The notes beneath the pieces are model-generated. The model was given only the letters and a program-made list of their open reading frames with translations, ran no database searches and was not told the origin of the DNA. From assembly GCA_034008185.1 (NCBI GenBank), contig CM067082.1, forward strand, positions 6,990,984-7,054,983: a stretch of 64,000 nt of DNA, written 5' to 3'. Position 1 is the first letter of the stretch. Every line of letters starts with the position of its first letter. Below are positions 46,153-57,696 of this stretch, one piece after another. The translations under genes were made by a program, and so were the position numbers. The stretch is from Gorsachius magnificus (lineage: Eukaryota; Chordata; Aves; Pelecaniformes; Ardeidae).

Positions 46153-46208
46153 TAGGTAGATAGATAGATCAATCAATGATAGTTAGGTAGGTAAGTAGGT
46201 AGGTAGAC
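46153..46208. repeat. TAGA/TAGG tetranucleotide microsatellite
   Basis: TAGGTAGATAGATAGATC followed by a short interruption and TTAGGTAGGTAAGTAGGTAG. It is an imperfect four-base microsatellite of about 14 units, likely length-variable between individuals. Confidence 0.85.
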
Positions 46209-46596
46209 GGTAGAAATGATTGTGCAGTGAGCCACAGGTATCTTTTCCCTTCATATCAATTAGAGACAAAAATTCAGGAAGTTCAGTAAAAATTTTAAAA
46301 CCCTCTTGGATGTGTAGTAGAATTTATCTTATTGCAGTGAAAACTGCTAGAGCTGTGTGAATTTCAGGATCAAAGGTGCATTTTTGCTTTCTTTTAATTA
46401 TATTTTCATTAAAGAACCACTTTCTGTAAGCAGTATTTTTCTTCTTCTTTCCTTCCTCTGTTGGAAACCTGGAAAACAGAATTCTAGTCCAGAAAAGTGT
46501 TGGTTTTCCTAAAAAAAAGAAAAAAAAAAAGGTTTTCAAACACAATGATAATACTCTAATTTGACTTTCCTTTTTAAATCTTTAAATCTTTCCCTT

Positions 46597-46666
46597 TAAA
46601 AAAAAACCAAAAAACCAACACAACAAACTGCAAAACCAAGCAAACAACACAAAACAAAACAGAAAC
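46597..46666. repeat. A-rich CAAAA/CAAAC low-complexity tract
   Basis: AAAAAAAAACCAAAAAACCA followed by CAAAC, CAACA and CAAAA units up to ACAAAACAAAACAGAAACACC. No G except two isolated ones. A similar tract lies at 61316-61378. Neither is attached to a recognisable SINE or LINE body, so they are not evidently poly(A) tails. Confidence 0.8.
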
Positions 46667-47365
46667 ACCCTACTTTTTAGACAGTTCTTATAGTTCCCCA
46701 AATGAAGCCAAGTCACGTGCCTGACTTCCTTAACATTATCCTCCTTAGGGTATAAGCAGCAGTGTTTTCCGTCTCAGATACTTGGTCATAACAATGCTTC
46801 CTAGCATGGGTAGTGCATACCTGTGCAGAGTGGAAAAGGAGACTTGCTGAATAACTGGTAGTGCACAACCACTGTCTTAATAGATTCTCTGTTATGTGTT
46901 TGGAAAGAAACTTTTGCATAGGCTGCAGGTTTTTAGGCTCCACATTTCCCAATTCTGAATCTTTTTTTAATGACACTGAAAGGCAATTTTCTTGCTGTGC
47001 TAGAAGAAAAAGAAACTGTAGAAAGTTAAATACAAAAATACATTTTAAAATCTCAGAAGGACGATTATAAAACCAGCCAAAACTGTAGCTTATCTAATTT
47101 GAGTATCTTTTATTGAACTGCATGACCAATTCCTATGAACAGTGAAATATTGTGCAGCAATATATTTCTCTTGCAAAAAATTGATTAAATGGATTCAGTT
47201 AAAATTTTGATTTGGATGGGCTTGATTTCATCATCTGGAAACATATATTATTCTTTGATGAATTGTCACAAAGGAGAGGAAACAGAGGGGCACATTGCTT
47301 GAAGAAATTAACGTTCACGTTAAGAAATCATATTTGCAGTTGCTCAGGATAGTTTTTTCTTAAAG

Positions 47366-47395
47366 AATCGATCAAACCAAAATCGATCAAACCAA
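47366..47395. repeat. Two-copy 15-bp tandem duplication
   Basis: AATCGATCAAACCAA occurs twice head to tail with no mismatch. It is a recent slippage duplication; no function inferred. Confidence 0.9.
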
Positions 47396-50300
47396 AACAG
47401 TACTGAGCAGACATTTCAGAGGCAGTTTATTAAGAAAAAGGGGAGAATTAAAGGAGGTAAGAGATCTTTTATTGTGGTCTTGACTTATCATGTATTCAAA
47501 GGTCAGCTGAAAGTTGCAGAGAAAATCAATTTGTCACAGGCTGCTCTGCATGAGAGTTTTTGCTGTCAATGACCTGGAGTGAAAATGCTCCGCAGACAGT
47601 GCCTGACATCCTCACAGTAATGAACACACACCTTTGGCTTTTCTACCCTGCTGTAATGCCTTTCTGTCCTCCCAACTCACCATGTCTATCTCACTTCAGC
47701 AAGCCCTCTCATTCAGGTATCTTGCAGCAATGATAAACAAAATCTGCCTTATGGGGCTGAAAGAAAAGGAGAAAGTGAATGATAAAACCTAATCCATACC
47801 GCCTACATCTTCAGACAAAGTTAGTGATGTGAATCCAGATTACTTCTCACCTGTCACTAAAATAGCTTTTTCAGGTGAAAGTCTACAGGCCAAAGATAGG
47901 TGAATATCAAAGAATATTATGAAGCACAGATTTATTGAGGAGATAATGCTTGGGGTGTCTCATAATGCTTTAATGTTGCCATTAAGAAGTCTCCCAGGGT
48001 CCTCCTTGGGATTCTTTAACCCCTATGATGTTTATTTGGATTTTTAGTCTCACTGTACATCCCCAACTCTGATCTAAGACCCTCAAATATACAAGCACAG
48101 CAGCTTGGCCACAAGCACCAACAGGAAGCTGAAGTTGTATGTTGTAAACCCGTCAAAGCTCTTTGGACAGTGGTGTGGGGGAGACAGACCACCAGAGCTG
48201 TGGTGCAAGGAGCAGAGGGACATTAGCTATCCTCGATGCAATGGCACCATTGAGCTTCAGGTTCCCATTCCATTGACATCAGGGATGTGTCTGTGCAAAA
48301 GATTTTTCACATGTCTCTATCTGAATTTAAGAAGGAAGTTTTTTAACTGACATGAAGTTGCTGGGTTTGTATTCTTTTTTTTTTTTACATACTTTTTTTA
48401 CATACTCAATAAAACGTTTAATGAAAGAGGATTTTTAAAAGTGACCAGTGTGTCACAATAAGCCTGCTAGTGTGAGTATCCCCACCTGTACTAAATGAAT
48501 ACGGAGCACTTGAAAGTGCTTTAGAAGGTTTCTCCTTCTATAAATAGAAAGAAATACATCTTTTTACAATAGTAAAAATCCAAGTCCTATTTAGCCTAGG
48601 AAACTGTGATTCCTGAAGAAGAAGAGACATGCTGAGATCATAAGAACTGAGCAGGAAAAAAATGAGGTATTAAACTGATAGTTCAGTCAGGGGTGGAATT
48701 AATGAAGCTTGATGCTTCCCCCTACCCCCACCCCATGGATTCTCTGATGTCTAGTAACGATGTTCTTAGCCTTTTCATCAGTGGGAAATTTTCTCCTCTC
48801 CTCAGTCACCTGCTTTCATGGAAATTGTAGGAGAGTAGTACAGCTTGAACCATGAGTCCATAAACTTTCACTGAAGTTGGATAAAGATTCAAAAGTTACT
48901 TGGGGAATGAAGGAGAAAATGGAAATACTGATTGATGTGAAAACACACAAATGTTTATACATCTTTCATGATCATCCAGCAGTTGTTTCCATAGGGAACT
49001 GATTGCAAAGAAATATATTTTTAATAAAACTTCTTAATATATATATATTTAACAACAATTATATCCATTAAGTTTATCACCTTGCATAAAGGAAGCCTAG
49101 GACAACTCTGATATAGTCTGCTTCAGAAGTAGATGGGAATTTTAGTTCCATTGCATTAACATGGAATGCAAGATCAAAGGATGTGCTTGATTTTAGAGCA
49201 CTTCTGAATTACTTCTGTAAGGCCAGTTCTACAAATAGAGAACTAAATTATCTTCTAATCAGTTACGCTTGCTTCGCAGTTCTGTATTCAGTTGGTTTGG
49301 AGAAAAACACACTTTTCCTAATAACTTCACCAACACCCCACCCCCATAAGCAACAGGGATTTTGGGCATGGGAGGTGGCAGAGAGATGAAACATGCTGGG
49401 AGCATTCACTTAATTATTATCACTAGGGATTGATTTGAATTACAACAAAGTGTTATCTAGATCAACCTACATATCTCATATCTGCTTGGGTCTAGGAAAT
49501 CATTGTGATTTACCCGTATCAAATTTCAACAGCTAAAGTCATGACTTCCCTAAGAGAAAGAGGTGAATCTGTTCTTATCGAGATTACAGTCTGGAAATAA
49601 ATTACATGTGCAGACAATACATTGAAAATATTTTGTTTGTTTTGGTGGGATGCAGTCCATTTTGGAGAAGGAAGAAAGGGAGTGTGATGGTCTTTGTGGA
49701 TTGTGGTTTCTAGGAGCAAGTGTAGGTAAAAAAATATTTACATTTTCAGTTTGAAGATCTATGTAGATTAGATGTTTAATCTCTTTGTTTACTTTGCACA
49801 GTTGTTTTCTGCCTGCATTTCTTTCAAGACAATTCAGTTTTATCTTACAATACACAAAGTTAGGATTTGGACAGCTACATGAAAGTTGTAAGGAGTACAA
49901 TAGCTTTGAGATTATATTTTTATTTCAAGAAAAAAACCCTTATTGGGCTGAAGTTTGTAAAAACTTGGGAGCTTTTTGAATTTTTTTTGATGGTTGATTT
50001 CTTCTGAAAAGACAGGTCAAACTGAAGTTGCCAGTGCCCCTTAATATAGAATATTAATTATAGATGTACCTAGAGTATATTGTTAGTCAAAGTAGCTAAA
50101 TAAATAACACACAAAACATTAATAAATAATAGCATGATTAAAAATGTCTCTTAAACTCTCCAGTGCCACAGAGAATTTGAATAAAGAGACAAATGTTGAA
50201 TTTTAAACCCATAATTAAGCTTCGCTTTTCAGTAAATAACATTCACAATATTCAACAACTGAATAGCCTGTTCAGTTTATACACATGTTGAGAAAACTAT

Positions 50301-50644
50301 TTTTCCTTCAAAAAGTACATTCTGCTTTTCTGTTCTACATGACAGATTTCCTTTAATACTTGGGAGGCTTTAATATTTTTTTTTTTTTCTGTTCATTATA
50401 TTTTTTTCTATATTAAACATTTAACTTGTCAGAGAATTAAATAATAAGAAGAAACTTTTAAGAAACTTCCAGTCATTAAGTAATTGTAGGGAATTATTGA
50501 TCAGTAACTGATTATGAAACTGAAACCTGAACTTTGTAAGGAGATGTTATACAGGCAGTAACAATAAGAACAGAGGTGTGATAATAAGAAGAAATTGCCC
50601 TCAGGCAGAGTAAATGTGCAAAATGAGAGAAAAGCTTATTATAC

Positions 50645-51243
50645 TGTATTGGGTCAGGCTGAGATGGAGTTAATGTTCCTCATAGCAGCCCTCATAGAGC
50701 TGGGTTTTTTATTGGTCTGTAGGAAGGTGCTGATAACACACCAGTGTTTCGGCTACTGCTGAGGAGTGCTCTCACAGCGTCAAGGCTGTGTCTCCAACAT
50801 TCCTTCACCACCACCATGGGCTGGGAGGGAGCAAGATCTTGGAGGGGGGCATAGCCAAGACACCTGACTCAAACCGACCGAAGAGATATTCCATACCATA
50901 TGATGTCAGCTCAGAGATAAAAGCTAAGGGAAAGGAGGAGGAAGGGGGTGGCATTCATTTTCTATGACATTTTGTCTTCCGGAGCAACCACTATGTGTAC
51001 TGAAGCCCTGCTTCCCGGGAAGTGGCTGGACATTGCCTGCTAATGGAAAGTAGAGAATAAAATCTTGTTTTCCTTTTGGTACCATGCGCAGCCTTTGATT
51101 TTGCTTTTGTTTTTTATTAAACTACCTTTATCTTGACCCACAAGGTTTTTTTCTTTTCCATCTCATTTCCTCCCCACCTGTCCTGATGAAGTGATAGAGT
51201 GACTTGGTGGTACCTGCCATCCATCCAAGGCCAACGCACCACA
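50645..51243 (+). mobile_element. Complete solo ERV LTR with 5-bp TSD
   Basis: Begins TGTATTGGGTCAGGCTGAGA and ends GGCCAACGCACCACA, 599 bp. It is bounded by perfect direct repeats TATAC at 50640-50644 and 51244-51248, the clearest insertion signature in the window. Internal landmarks: CTGATAACACACCAGTG, CTACTGCTGAGGAGTGC, CATAGCCAAGACACCTGACT, CCATACCATATGATGTCAG, a TATA-like GAGATAAAAGC near 50912, and a polyadenylation-type TATTAAACTACC near 51117. It is more diverged from the 24515 and 31299 copies than they are from each other, so a separate subfamily. A 5-bp duplication fits ERVL-type (and some other) integrases. Only one LTR remains, so the provirus was removed by recombination after integration. 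Confidence 0.92.
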
Positions 51244-54200
51244 TATACTCACTGTGTTTTCTCTAGACTGAAGGCTTTCTCAACTGCATCAAGGAAGTGT
51301 AGATTGATCCCATTAATAACTGAAAAAATTTATTCATGGCAAAATTCCTCCTGACAGCCCTTGACCTTGACCTTATGGGGAGCCCTGCTTCTTGTCTGTA
51401 GGAATGGTCAGAGGTCTAGCATAGCAATAACCCAGGAGATTTTTCCAAGCGTGACCCTCAGCAGAAGCAGTACCTACAACAATCCTTCACATTTTGCCTC
51501 ACCTGCCATCTTTATTTACCAGGCAAATAGTTTGTAAATCTCAAGGTGTTTCTTTGGGCACCACATTGAGTGTCAGTCCATTGGTGAAATTGTATTTTTT
51601 CTCTCTGTGTGCTGCCTTGTGGTGAGATCAGGGTTAATCCACAGTCCACATAATATGTAGGATCCTTCTCGGTCTCCAAGCACCCAGCTGAGTTTGCATG
51701 TATTTGTTCAAATATTGATCTTCTCCCTCTGCTCTACACTGCGTCAAGGGGAAAGAATATGTGATTTGTTGTTCCTTGTAATTAAACAGTGATTAATTTT
51801 GTTATTAAAATGTTCTCTCTGAACAGTATTAATAAAATATCTAAAAATAAAGTGTTCTTAAAAATGGGCTTGTTTATGCAATTTGGCAAACTCATTTTTT
51901 CACAGAAAATCTTTTGCCTCTGATATCGTGTGTCTCTGACTGCATGTCAAAGACAGGACTACACATTTTTAGAGAGCCGGGTATCAGTAATCAAGACCTG
52001 TCATGCAGATCTGCTGGGAGAATTTTGCCTTTATTGTCTTTTCCTTAACAAGCTGGTACCTAGTTCATGTCAGTGGGACTCATTTAATGTGACATAATGA
52101 GAGATGCAGTTGTGCCAGTCCTGTGCAAAGTAAAAAACAGGTCAGAAAAGTTTACCAAGGATCATGCTAATGAGTTCAGAGCCCAAGATGTACCAAAAAA
52201 AATGTCTTCTCAAATGTTGCTGTTAGACAAGCAGCTTTATTCTTCTGCCAATTTTACAGCCTCCTACTCAGCATCCACTTAATTTAAAAGAGGCATACCT
52301 AGTTCAGTATAGTCTCCTGTGAATTCCCAGGGATTAGATAGAAAAGCAATACATTTTACCTACAGCAAAAGAAAGTGAAGGTTAGTTCTGAATAAGGAGT
52401 GCAACTCTAGGTAGGGGTTTTTTGTTGTTTTGTTTTGTTTTGTTTTAAAATTTGTGATCATGTAAGAGACTGGTAGTTCACAGTATTTTACAGCTCTCTG
52501 AGCTTACAACAGTTCTTATTTACACTTTGGTGGCATCCTAAGACTTCACGTGTGGTATTGCTAAAACCATGTATCCAAAGAGAACTTAGAAAAATCCCCA
52601 AACCTCATTCTATTTTATTACATCTCAGGGCTTTGAGGGGCGGGTGGGGGACGGGGAGAGTGTTCAACTTTCCAAATTTAGAGCATTTAACTTATATTTA
52701 AGTTGATATTTCTACTTCTCTTTCATGGGGAAAAGGTGATGGTTACAGACATATCTTTATATAAAATGCAAGTAAAAATTATCAGATGTTATACCTAAAA
52801 GACTTGGTGTAAAATTACAAAGATGAGTGACAAGGCCCTCAGGATAGAAACACCACTGTGCTGTGTGCAGAGCAAAGCTGTACTACCATCCACACCAAAC
52901 AGATCTCATGATTGCTTAAGAAGCTCAGACTTGACATGAAAGCAGTCGTTTAGACTCTGACCTCAGACACTGTGGTAGAAGTCCACTTTTATTATATGCC
53001 TTACCTTGATTTTGTGTCATTAACTGAGCAGCAACTGGTTCATTCCACCTTTTTCTCCCTTTCTTGCACATACCAGATGCACTTACCTATATTGATAATA
53101 TTGAAGTGTTACCAAACAAAAAAAAAAATGAAATTATATATCTATTGTGTCAGTATCTATCAGGAAAATGTATTCCTATTTTGCAGATAGGAGAAGAACC
53201 CACTTTCCTGTAAGATGAAAGGACTTCTACACTAGAAATGCTTATTTACTTTCATTGACCATAAAAGAGAGCTCAGATACAGATGTCTGCTAAATGAAGG
53301 TGTGATGTATACTATCCTAACAGAGTGAGCAATCTTCCCAAAATGACATTTGTATTCTATGGATATTTCTATACACAGCATTCAAATACCAAGGTAACTT
53401 CACACTAGTTCTCACTGTAGCCTAATGCACTTTGCTCCGAACTGCTGTAATAAACTATTACTCATTTCTGAGAAAAGACCTGAAATCTGTAGCCAGACTG
53501 CAAATGCCTTAACTGCAGTGTATTTACGCTTTCAGCACCAGCAAGGACCTAAACCTTAGTGCTCAAGTCTAAAGTCTTGACCACCACATTATTTTTCTTT
53601 CTGAATTAAGACCACAAGAGAACTAGTGGTAGAGGGAAATTCTCAGAGCAGATCACCCAAGAGACAGAACTGCATCCTTCAGCGTGTTCTGTAGATCTCT
53701 TGCCAATCTACAAGGTTATGGAGTAAGTCTCCACAGTGAGAAGATATTGGAATACCAACGTCTATGGGTTTTGCAGATCAGCAGGGGAAATCCTCTTGTA
53801 TGAGATTGTTCTTCTGAGGTGCTTTTTAGGAAACTAACCTTTAGGAAAATAACCTTCAGTAGAAGGTTAACATGTTAACATGGAGTGCTAGAAATAAATT
53901 TCTCACACCTAACGCTTACACAGAGCAGTTTCCAGACACCGAAAAATACCCATGTCCTTAGGGGAAAGTTTCCAGGCAGCATCTTCTTTATCACAATGTC
54001 AAAAAGTAATCGGTTTATAATTACAAAATATCCTTTATTGCTAATAGCAACCTGCCCACATTGGACAAGGTAAAGGAATAAAATGGATTAAAAAATATAT
54101 TTTAAGGTTGCTTATTTCTTGCCTTATACCACTGGTAATGTAATTTATTATTTGTTTTGGTCTGTAAAGATTTATGTTTACTATAAAGAAGAATACCAAA

Positions 54201-54681
54201 ACTGAAGTTCCTTCAGGAGACTTGGGGGAAAAAAACTTATAATAATATCCTCAAATCACTCAGAATCAAAATGTTCATTAGAAGAAACTTGATTATTCTA
54301 GTTACATTACAGAAATCTGAGTCTTTATTTAGGGAAAAAAAAATAAAATCATTCATTACCTTCTACATGAATAATTTGCCTGCAGCCCATCCCTTTGGGG
54401 GACCCTTGCTTTAGATGATCTAATTCTGTCAATACAAAGGCATCAGTATCTGTGGAAACTGTATGCCTTTGTAAATCACTGTGTTAGAGACTACATGCAG
54501 TATGCTCTGCAGCTATGTGGAACTGTGAGAGGGCTGCACTATGAGAAACTACATATTGAGACCTTGAGCATGTTTACCCACTACTGGATTCAAGGGTAAG
54601 TGGCACACACTCAATTAGAGGAAAGGTTTGCATATTATCAGCAAGAAATAGCAAAGCAGCCAGCGTAGTGTGGTTGCTATC
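51244..54681. other. Unique DNA, no gene recognised
   Basis: 3.4 kb with no named repeat. A (TTTTG)n stretch at 52424-52445 and an A-run at 53115-53130 are the only simple repeats. Open frames (61-72 codons) are short and featureless. Confidence 0.5.
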
Positions 54682-55751
54682 TGTGGTGGGTTGACCCTGG
54701 CTGGACGCCAGGTGCCCACCAAAGCCACTCTATCACTCCCCTCCTCAGCTGCACAGGGGAGAGAAAATATAATGAAAGGCTTGTGGGTCGAGATAAGGAC
54801 CGGGAGAGATCACTCACCAATTACTGTCACGGGCAAAACAGACTCAACTTGGTGAAATTGGTTTAATTTATTATCAATCAAATCAGAGTAAAGTAATGAG
54901 AAAATAAAACCTATATCTTAAAAAAATTTCCCCCCACCCCTCCTTTCTTCACAGGCTTAACTTTACAGCCGCACAGGGGGACGGGGAACGGGGGTTGGGG
55001 TCAGTCCCTCACACACTGTCCCTGCCGCTCCTTCCTCCCCAGGGCAGGACTCCTCACACTCCTCCCCTGCCCCAGCCCGGGGTCCCCCCCACGGCAGACA
55101 GTCCCCCACGCACTGCTCCAGCCTGGGCCCTTCCCACGGGCTGCAGTTCCTCACCAGCTGCTCCAGCCTGGGTCCCTCCTTCCCACGGGGTGCAGCCCGG
55201 CCGGGTCCCGGCCACAAACCTGCCCCAGCCTGGGCTCCTCTCCCCACGGGGCCACAGGCCCTGCCAGGAGCCTGCTCCAGCGCGGGCTTCCCACGGGGGC
55301 ACAGCCTCCTTCGGGCACCCCCCTGCTCCGGCGGGGGGGTCCTGCCCGGGCTGCAGGTGGGGATCTGCTCCCCCGTGGGCCTCCCTGGGCTGCAGGGGCA
55401 CAGCCTGCCCCACCATGGGCTGCCCCAGGGGCTGAGGGGAATCTCTGCTCCGGCGCCTGGAGCCCCTCCTGCCCTCCTGCGCCACTGGCCTGGGGGGCTG
55501 CAGGGATGCTCCTCTCACGTATTCTCACTCCTTTTTCCAGCTGCAGTTGCACAGGTCAGGGTTTTTTTCCCCCTTCTTAAATACTTTATCACAGAGACAC
55601 TACAAGTGTTGCTGACTGGCTCAGCCTTGGCCAGCAGCAGGACCCTCTTGGAGCTGGCTGGCATTGGGTCTATCGGACATAGGAGAAGCTTCTTGCATCT
55701 TCTGACAGAAGCCCTCCTGCTACCAAAACCTTGCCATGCAAACCCAATATG
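54682..55751 (-). mobile_element. Solo ERV LTR with internal short repeats, CpG-rich
   Basis: Second copy of the family at 42540-43659, same orientation, ~1.07 kb. Plus strand starts TGTGGTGGGTTGACCCTGGC and ends CTTGCCATGCAAACCCAATA; the expected terminal ..TACA is altered, so the end is placed at about 55751. The intact AATAAA (plus-strand TTTATTAT near 54868-54875) is the polyadenylation signal of the LTR. 55020-55450 consists of degenerate repeats of the type CTGCTCCAGCCTGGGTCC..CCCACGGGCTGCAG, very rich in CpG. TTCTTAAATACTTTATCACA (from 55575) corresponds to the conserved promoter region. Open frames of 133-154 codons on both strands (54995-55552) are products of this repeat. No internal genes and no clear target duplication seen. 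Confidence 0.88.
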
Positions 55752-55930
55752 CCACCCAAGGCTATGATCCTATCAGATCTCACAAAGCACAGACAGCTGT
55801 GTCAACCCAGTACCCAGGGAGAACAGCACTGGAAAATGCTGTGCATGTGGTTAATTTTCTCTCTGCTACTCTTTTTTCAGTCCCTAAAGAAGCAAAGTTT
55901 CTTATTGGTCTTATGGCTAAAAGGGGTTAA
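55752..55930. other. Short unique gap
   Basis: About 180 bp separating the LTR from the CCCTTT tract, ending AAAAGGGGTTAAC. No feature recognised. Confidence 0.5.
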
Positions 55931-56101
55931 CTTTTTCCCTTCCCTTCCTTTCCCTTTCCCTTTCCCTTTCCCTTTCCCTTTCCCTTTCCCTTTCCCTTTC
56001 CCTTTCCCTTTCCCTTTCCCTTTCCCTTTCCCTTTCCCTTTCCCTTTCCCTTTCCCTTTTCCCTTTCCCTTTCCCTCTTTCCCTTTCCCTTCCCTTCCCT
56101 C
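55931..56101. repeat. CCCTTT hexanucleotide repeat
   Basis: Pure pyrimidine tract of about 170 bp, mainly perfect TTTCCC units (about 25), with CCCTT variants at both ends and a CCCTCTTT interruption near 56075. It is distinct from the vertebrate telomere repeat CCCTAA. Open translation as Pro-Phe repeats (frame 55731-56105) is an artefact. The long uninterrupted hexamer run suggests recent expansion and probable length polymorphism. Confidence 0.96.
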
Positions 56102-57142
56102 ATAAAAAAATCAGTGTTCTTACAACTTACCCCATGGTTAATTCTGTTACTGTAGCTTGGTTTGAAGTCAGATTAAGCCAATTCTCTCAATTAATGATCC
56201 AGTAGGTTTGGATTTCCTGTAGGTTTTTGTTCTAATATATTCCTTAGAATTTGTTTAAAAGTTCATCTGCTATAAAGACAAGTTTCTCTCCAGTTTTCAC
56301 TGTGAAAAATTGTTGCATCAGCACCTATTTACCCATGAAACATAATCTTGAATAAAGATTATAAATTCAAATGTTCATTCTATATTAGTATATCAGTATA
56401 TATTCTTATCCAGAAGGAAAAGAATTTCTTATTAATCTGGTTAAATCTTTTTTGGAATAATAAAATTATTTCAGAATAACATCTTCCACATGCAATATTG
56501 TCTATAATGTTTAGTCCAAACTGACTATGGGTATAAATAAACCTTAGCTGCTGGCACATCGAAACTTCACCAGCTGAAAAGAGAAGAATGACTGAGACTG
56601 ATCCAAGTTGCACCAGGTATATCAACTACTGAAAGCTCTTTGGTTTTGTGTAACAGCCTTTCTCCTTGTCCAGGTGATGAGATTAATTATGTTCTTGACA
56701 TTCTCTTGTGGCAGGATGAATTCAAAACCACTGTGTAAATTATAGTTGTTGCAATTAATTAGATTCTTCAGACCAAGAACAGGGGCGTTATTCTCAGTCC
56801 TAGTTTGTGGAAAGGACAGTATCTGTGTTTGGATAGTCTATGTATAGACATGCATGATTGTGTCAGAAAGCCTGGGCCTGAAAAGTATTTCCTTCACTAA
56901 TCACGTTCAAACCAAATTATGCTAGGGTATTTGTTTGTCCTAAATTATGCTGTTAAGGTATAGATGCATTTAGTTAACACTCTTGCAGTAGTAGCACAGA
57001 AATTTGGTCCATGGATAACAAGTCTATACAGAATAGCGTTGTTTCATGTCTAACACCTGAAAGCATACAACTTACATGTGAAGACAAGAAACAGTTTCTT
57101 CATCTAGGATCTAGTTTGGCTAACATGAGAATATTTGACAGC
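56102..57142. other. Unique AT-rich DNA, no gene recognised
   Basis: 1 kb. No repeat or gene recognised up to the CR1 fragment that follows. Confidence 0.5.
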
Positions 57143-57696
57143 AGGTTCAGGGATGTGATCCTTGGTGGTGAGGGCACACCTGGAGTACTGTGTCCAGGGC
57201 TGAGGTCCCCAGTAGAAGAGATACATGGACACACAGAATGGAGTCCAATGAAGGGCCACAAAGGTGATTAAGGGTCTGGAGCACCTGATGTATGAGGAAA
57301 GGCTGGGAGAGCTGGGACTGTTCAGCCCAGAGAAGAGAAAGCTCAAGGGGGACCTTATTAATGTATGTAGATACCCAAAGAGAGGGTGCAAAGAGGGCAG
57401 AGCCAGGCTCTTTTCAGTGGCACCCAGTGACAGGACCAGAGGCAACGGGTGCAAACTGAAACTCAGGAGCTTCCCTCTGAATATCAGGAAAACTTTTTTA
57501 GTATGTGGGTGATCGAGCAGTGTCACAGATTGCACAGAGAGGTTGTGCAGTCTCCATCCTTGGACATATTCAAAAGCTGTCTGGACATGACGCTGGGAAA
57601 ACAGCTGTAAGTAGCCCTGCTTGAGCAGAGTGGTCAGACGAGAGGACCTCCAGGGTCCCTTCCAGTCTCAGCCATTCTGTGATTCTGTGAATCTGT
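57143..57696 (+). mobile_element. CR1 LINE 3' region, degraded
   Basis: Forward CR1 of ~550 bp. Frame fragments give HLEYCVQ (about 57170-57190), a stop-containing stretch [16 protein letters not shown], then an open part 57264-57512: [58 protein letters not shown] frameshift or stop breaks the C-terminus (VCG stop at 57510), after which the 3' UTR follows with GAGGACCTCCAGGGTCCCTT and the tail CATTCTGTGATTCTGTGAAT. It is 5'-truncated within the C-terminal third of ORF2. More mutated than the 17182 copy although the tail type is the same. Confidence 0.93.

Larger units (their letters stand above)
43660..50644. other. Unique AT-rich DNA, no gene recognised
   Basis: 7 kb, the largest repeat-poor stretch. 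Only simple-sequence tracts are noted: TAGA/TAGG tetranucleotides at 46153-46208, CAAAA-rich DNA at 46597-46666, a 15-bp tandem duplication at 47366-47395, TTTTTTTACATAC twice at 48377-48403, and TATATATATAT at 49039-49049. Open frames are all under 130 codons (largest plus 44147-44527, 126 codons, and minus 49550-49900, 116 codons) with no recognisable domain. A patch at 48090-48300 is slightly GC-richer but has nothing I can name. Confidence 0.5.

Noticed and set aside
54995..55552. Open frames of 133-154 codons on both strands
   Set aside because: Same LTR family in a GC-rich, CpG-rich copy. Stops are rare because of composition, and frames overlap on both strands.
40449..55751. CRISPR-like or phage/bacterial systems suggested by regular repeats
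   Set aside because: The repeats are simple-sequence DNA or LTR-internal units without regular unique spacers, and the whole window is of vertebrate type (CR1 LINEs, ERV LTRs).
55931..56101. Interstitial telomere repeat
   Set aside because: The unit is CCCTTT, not CCCTAA/TTAGGG, and no true telomere units are mixed in.
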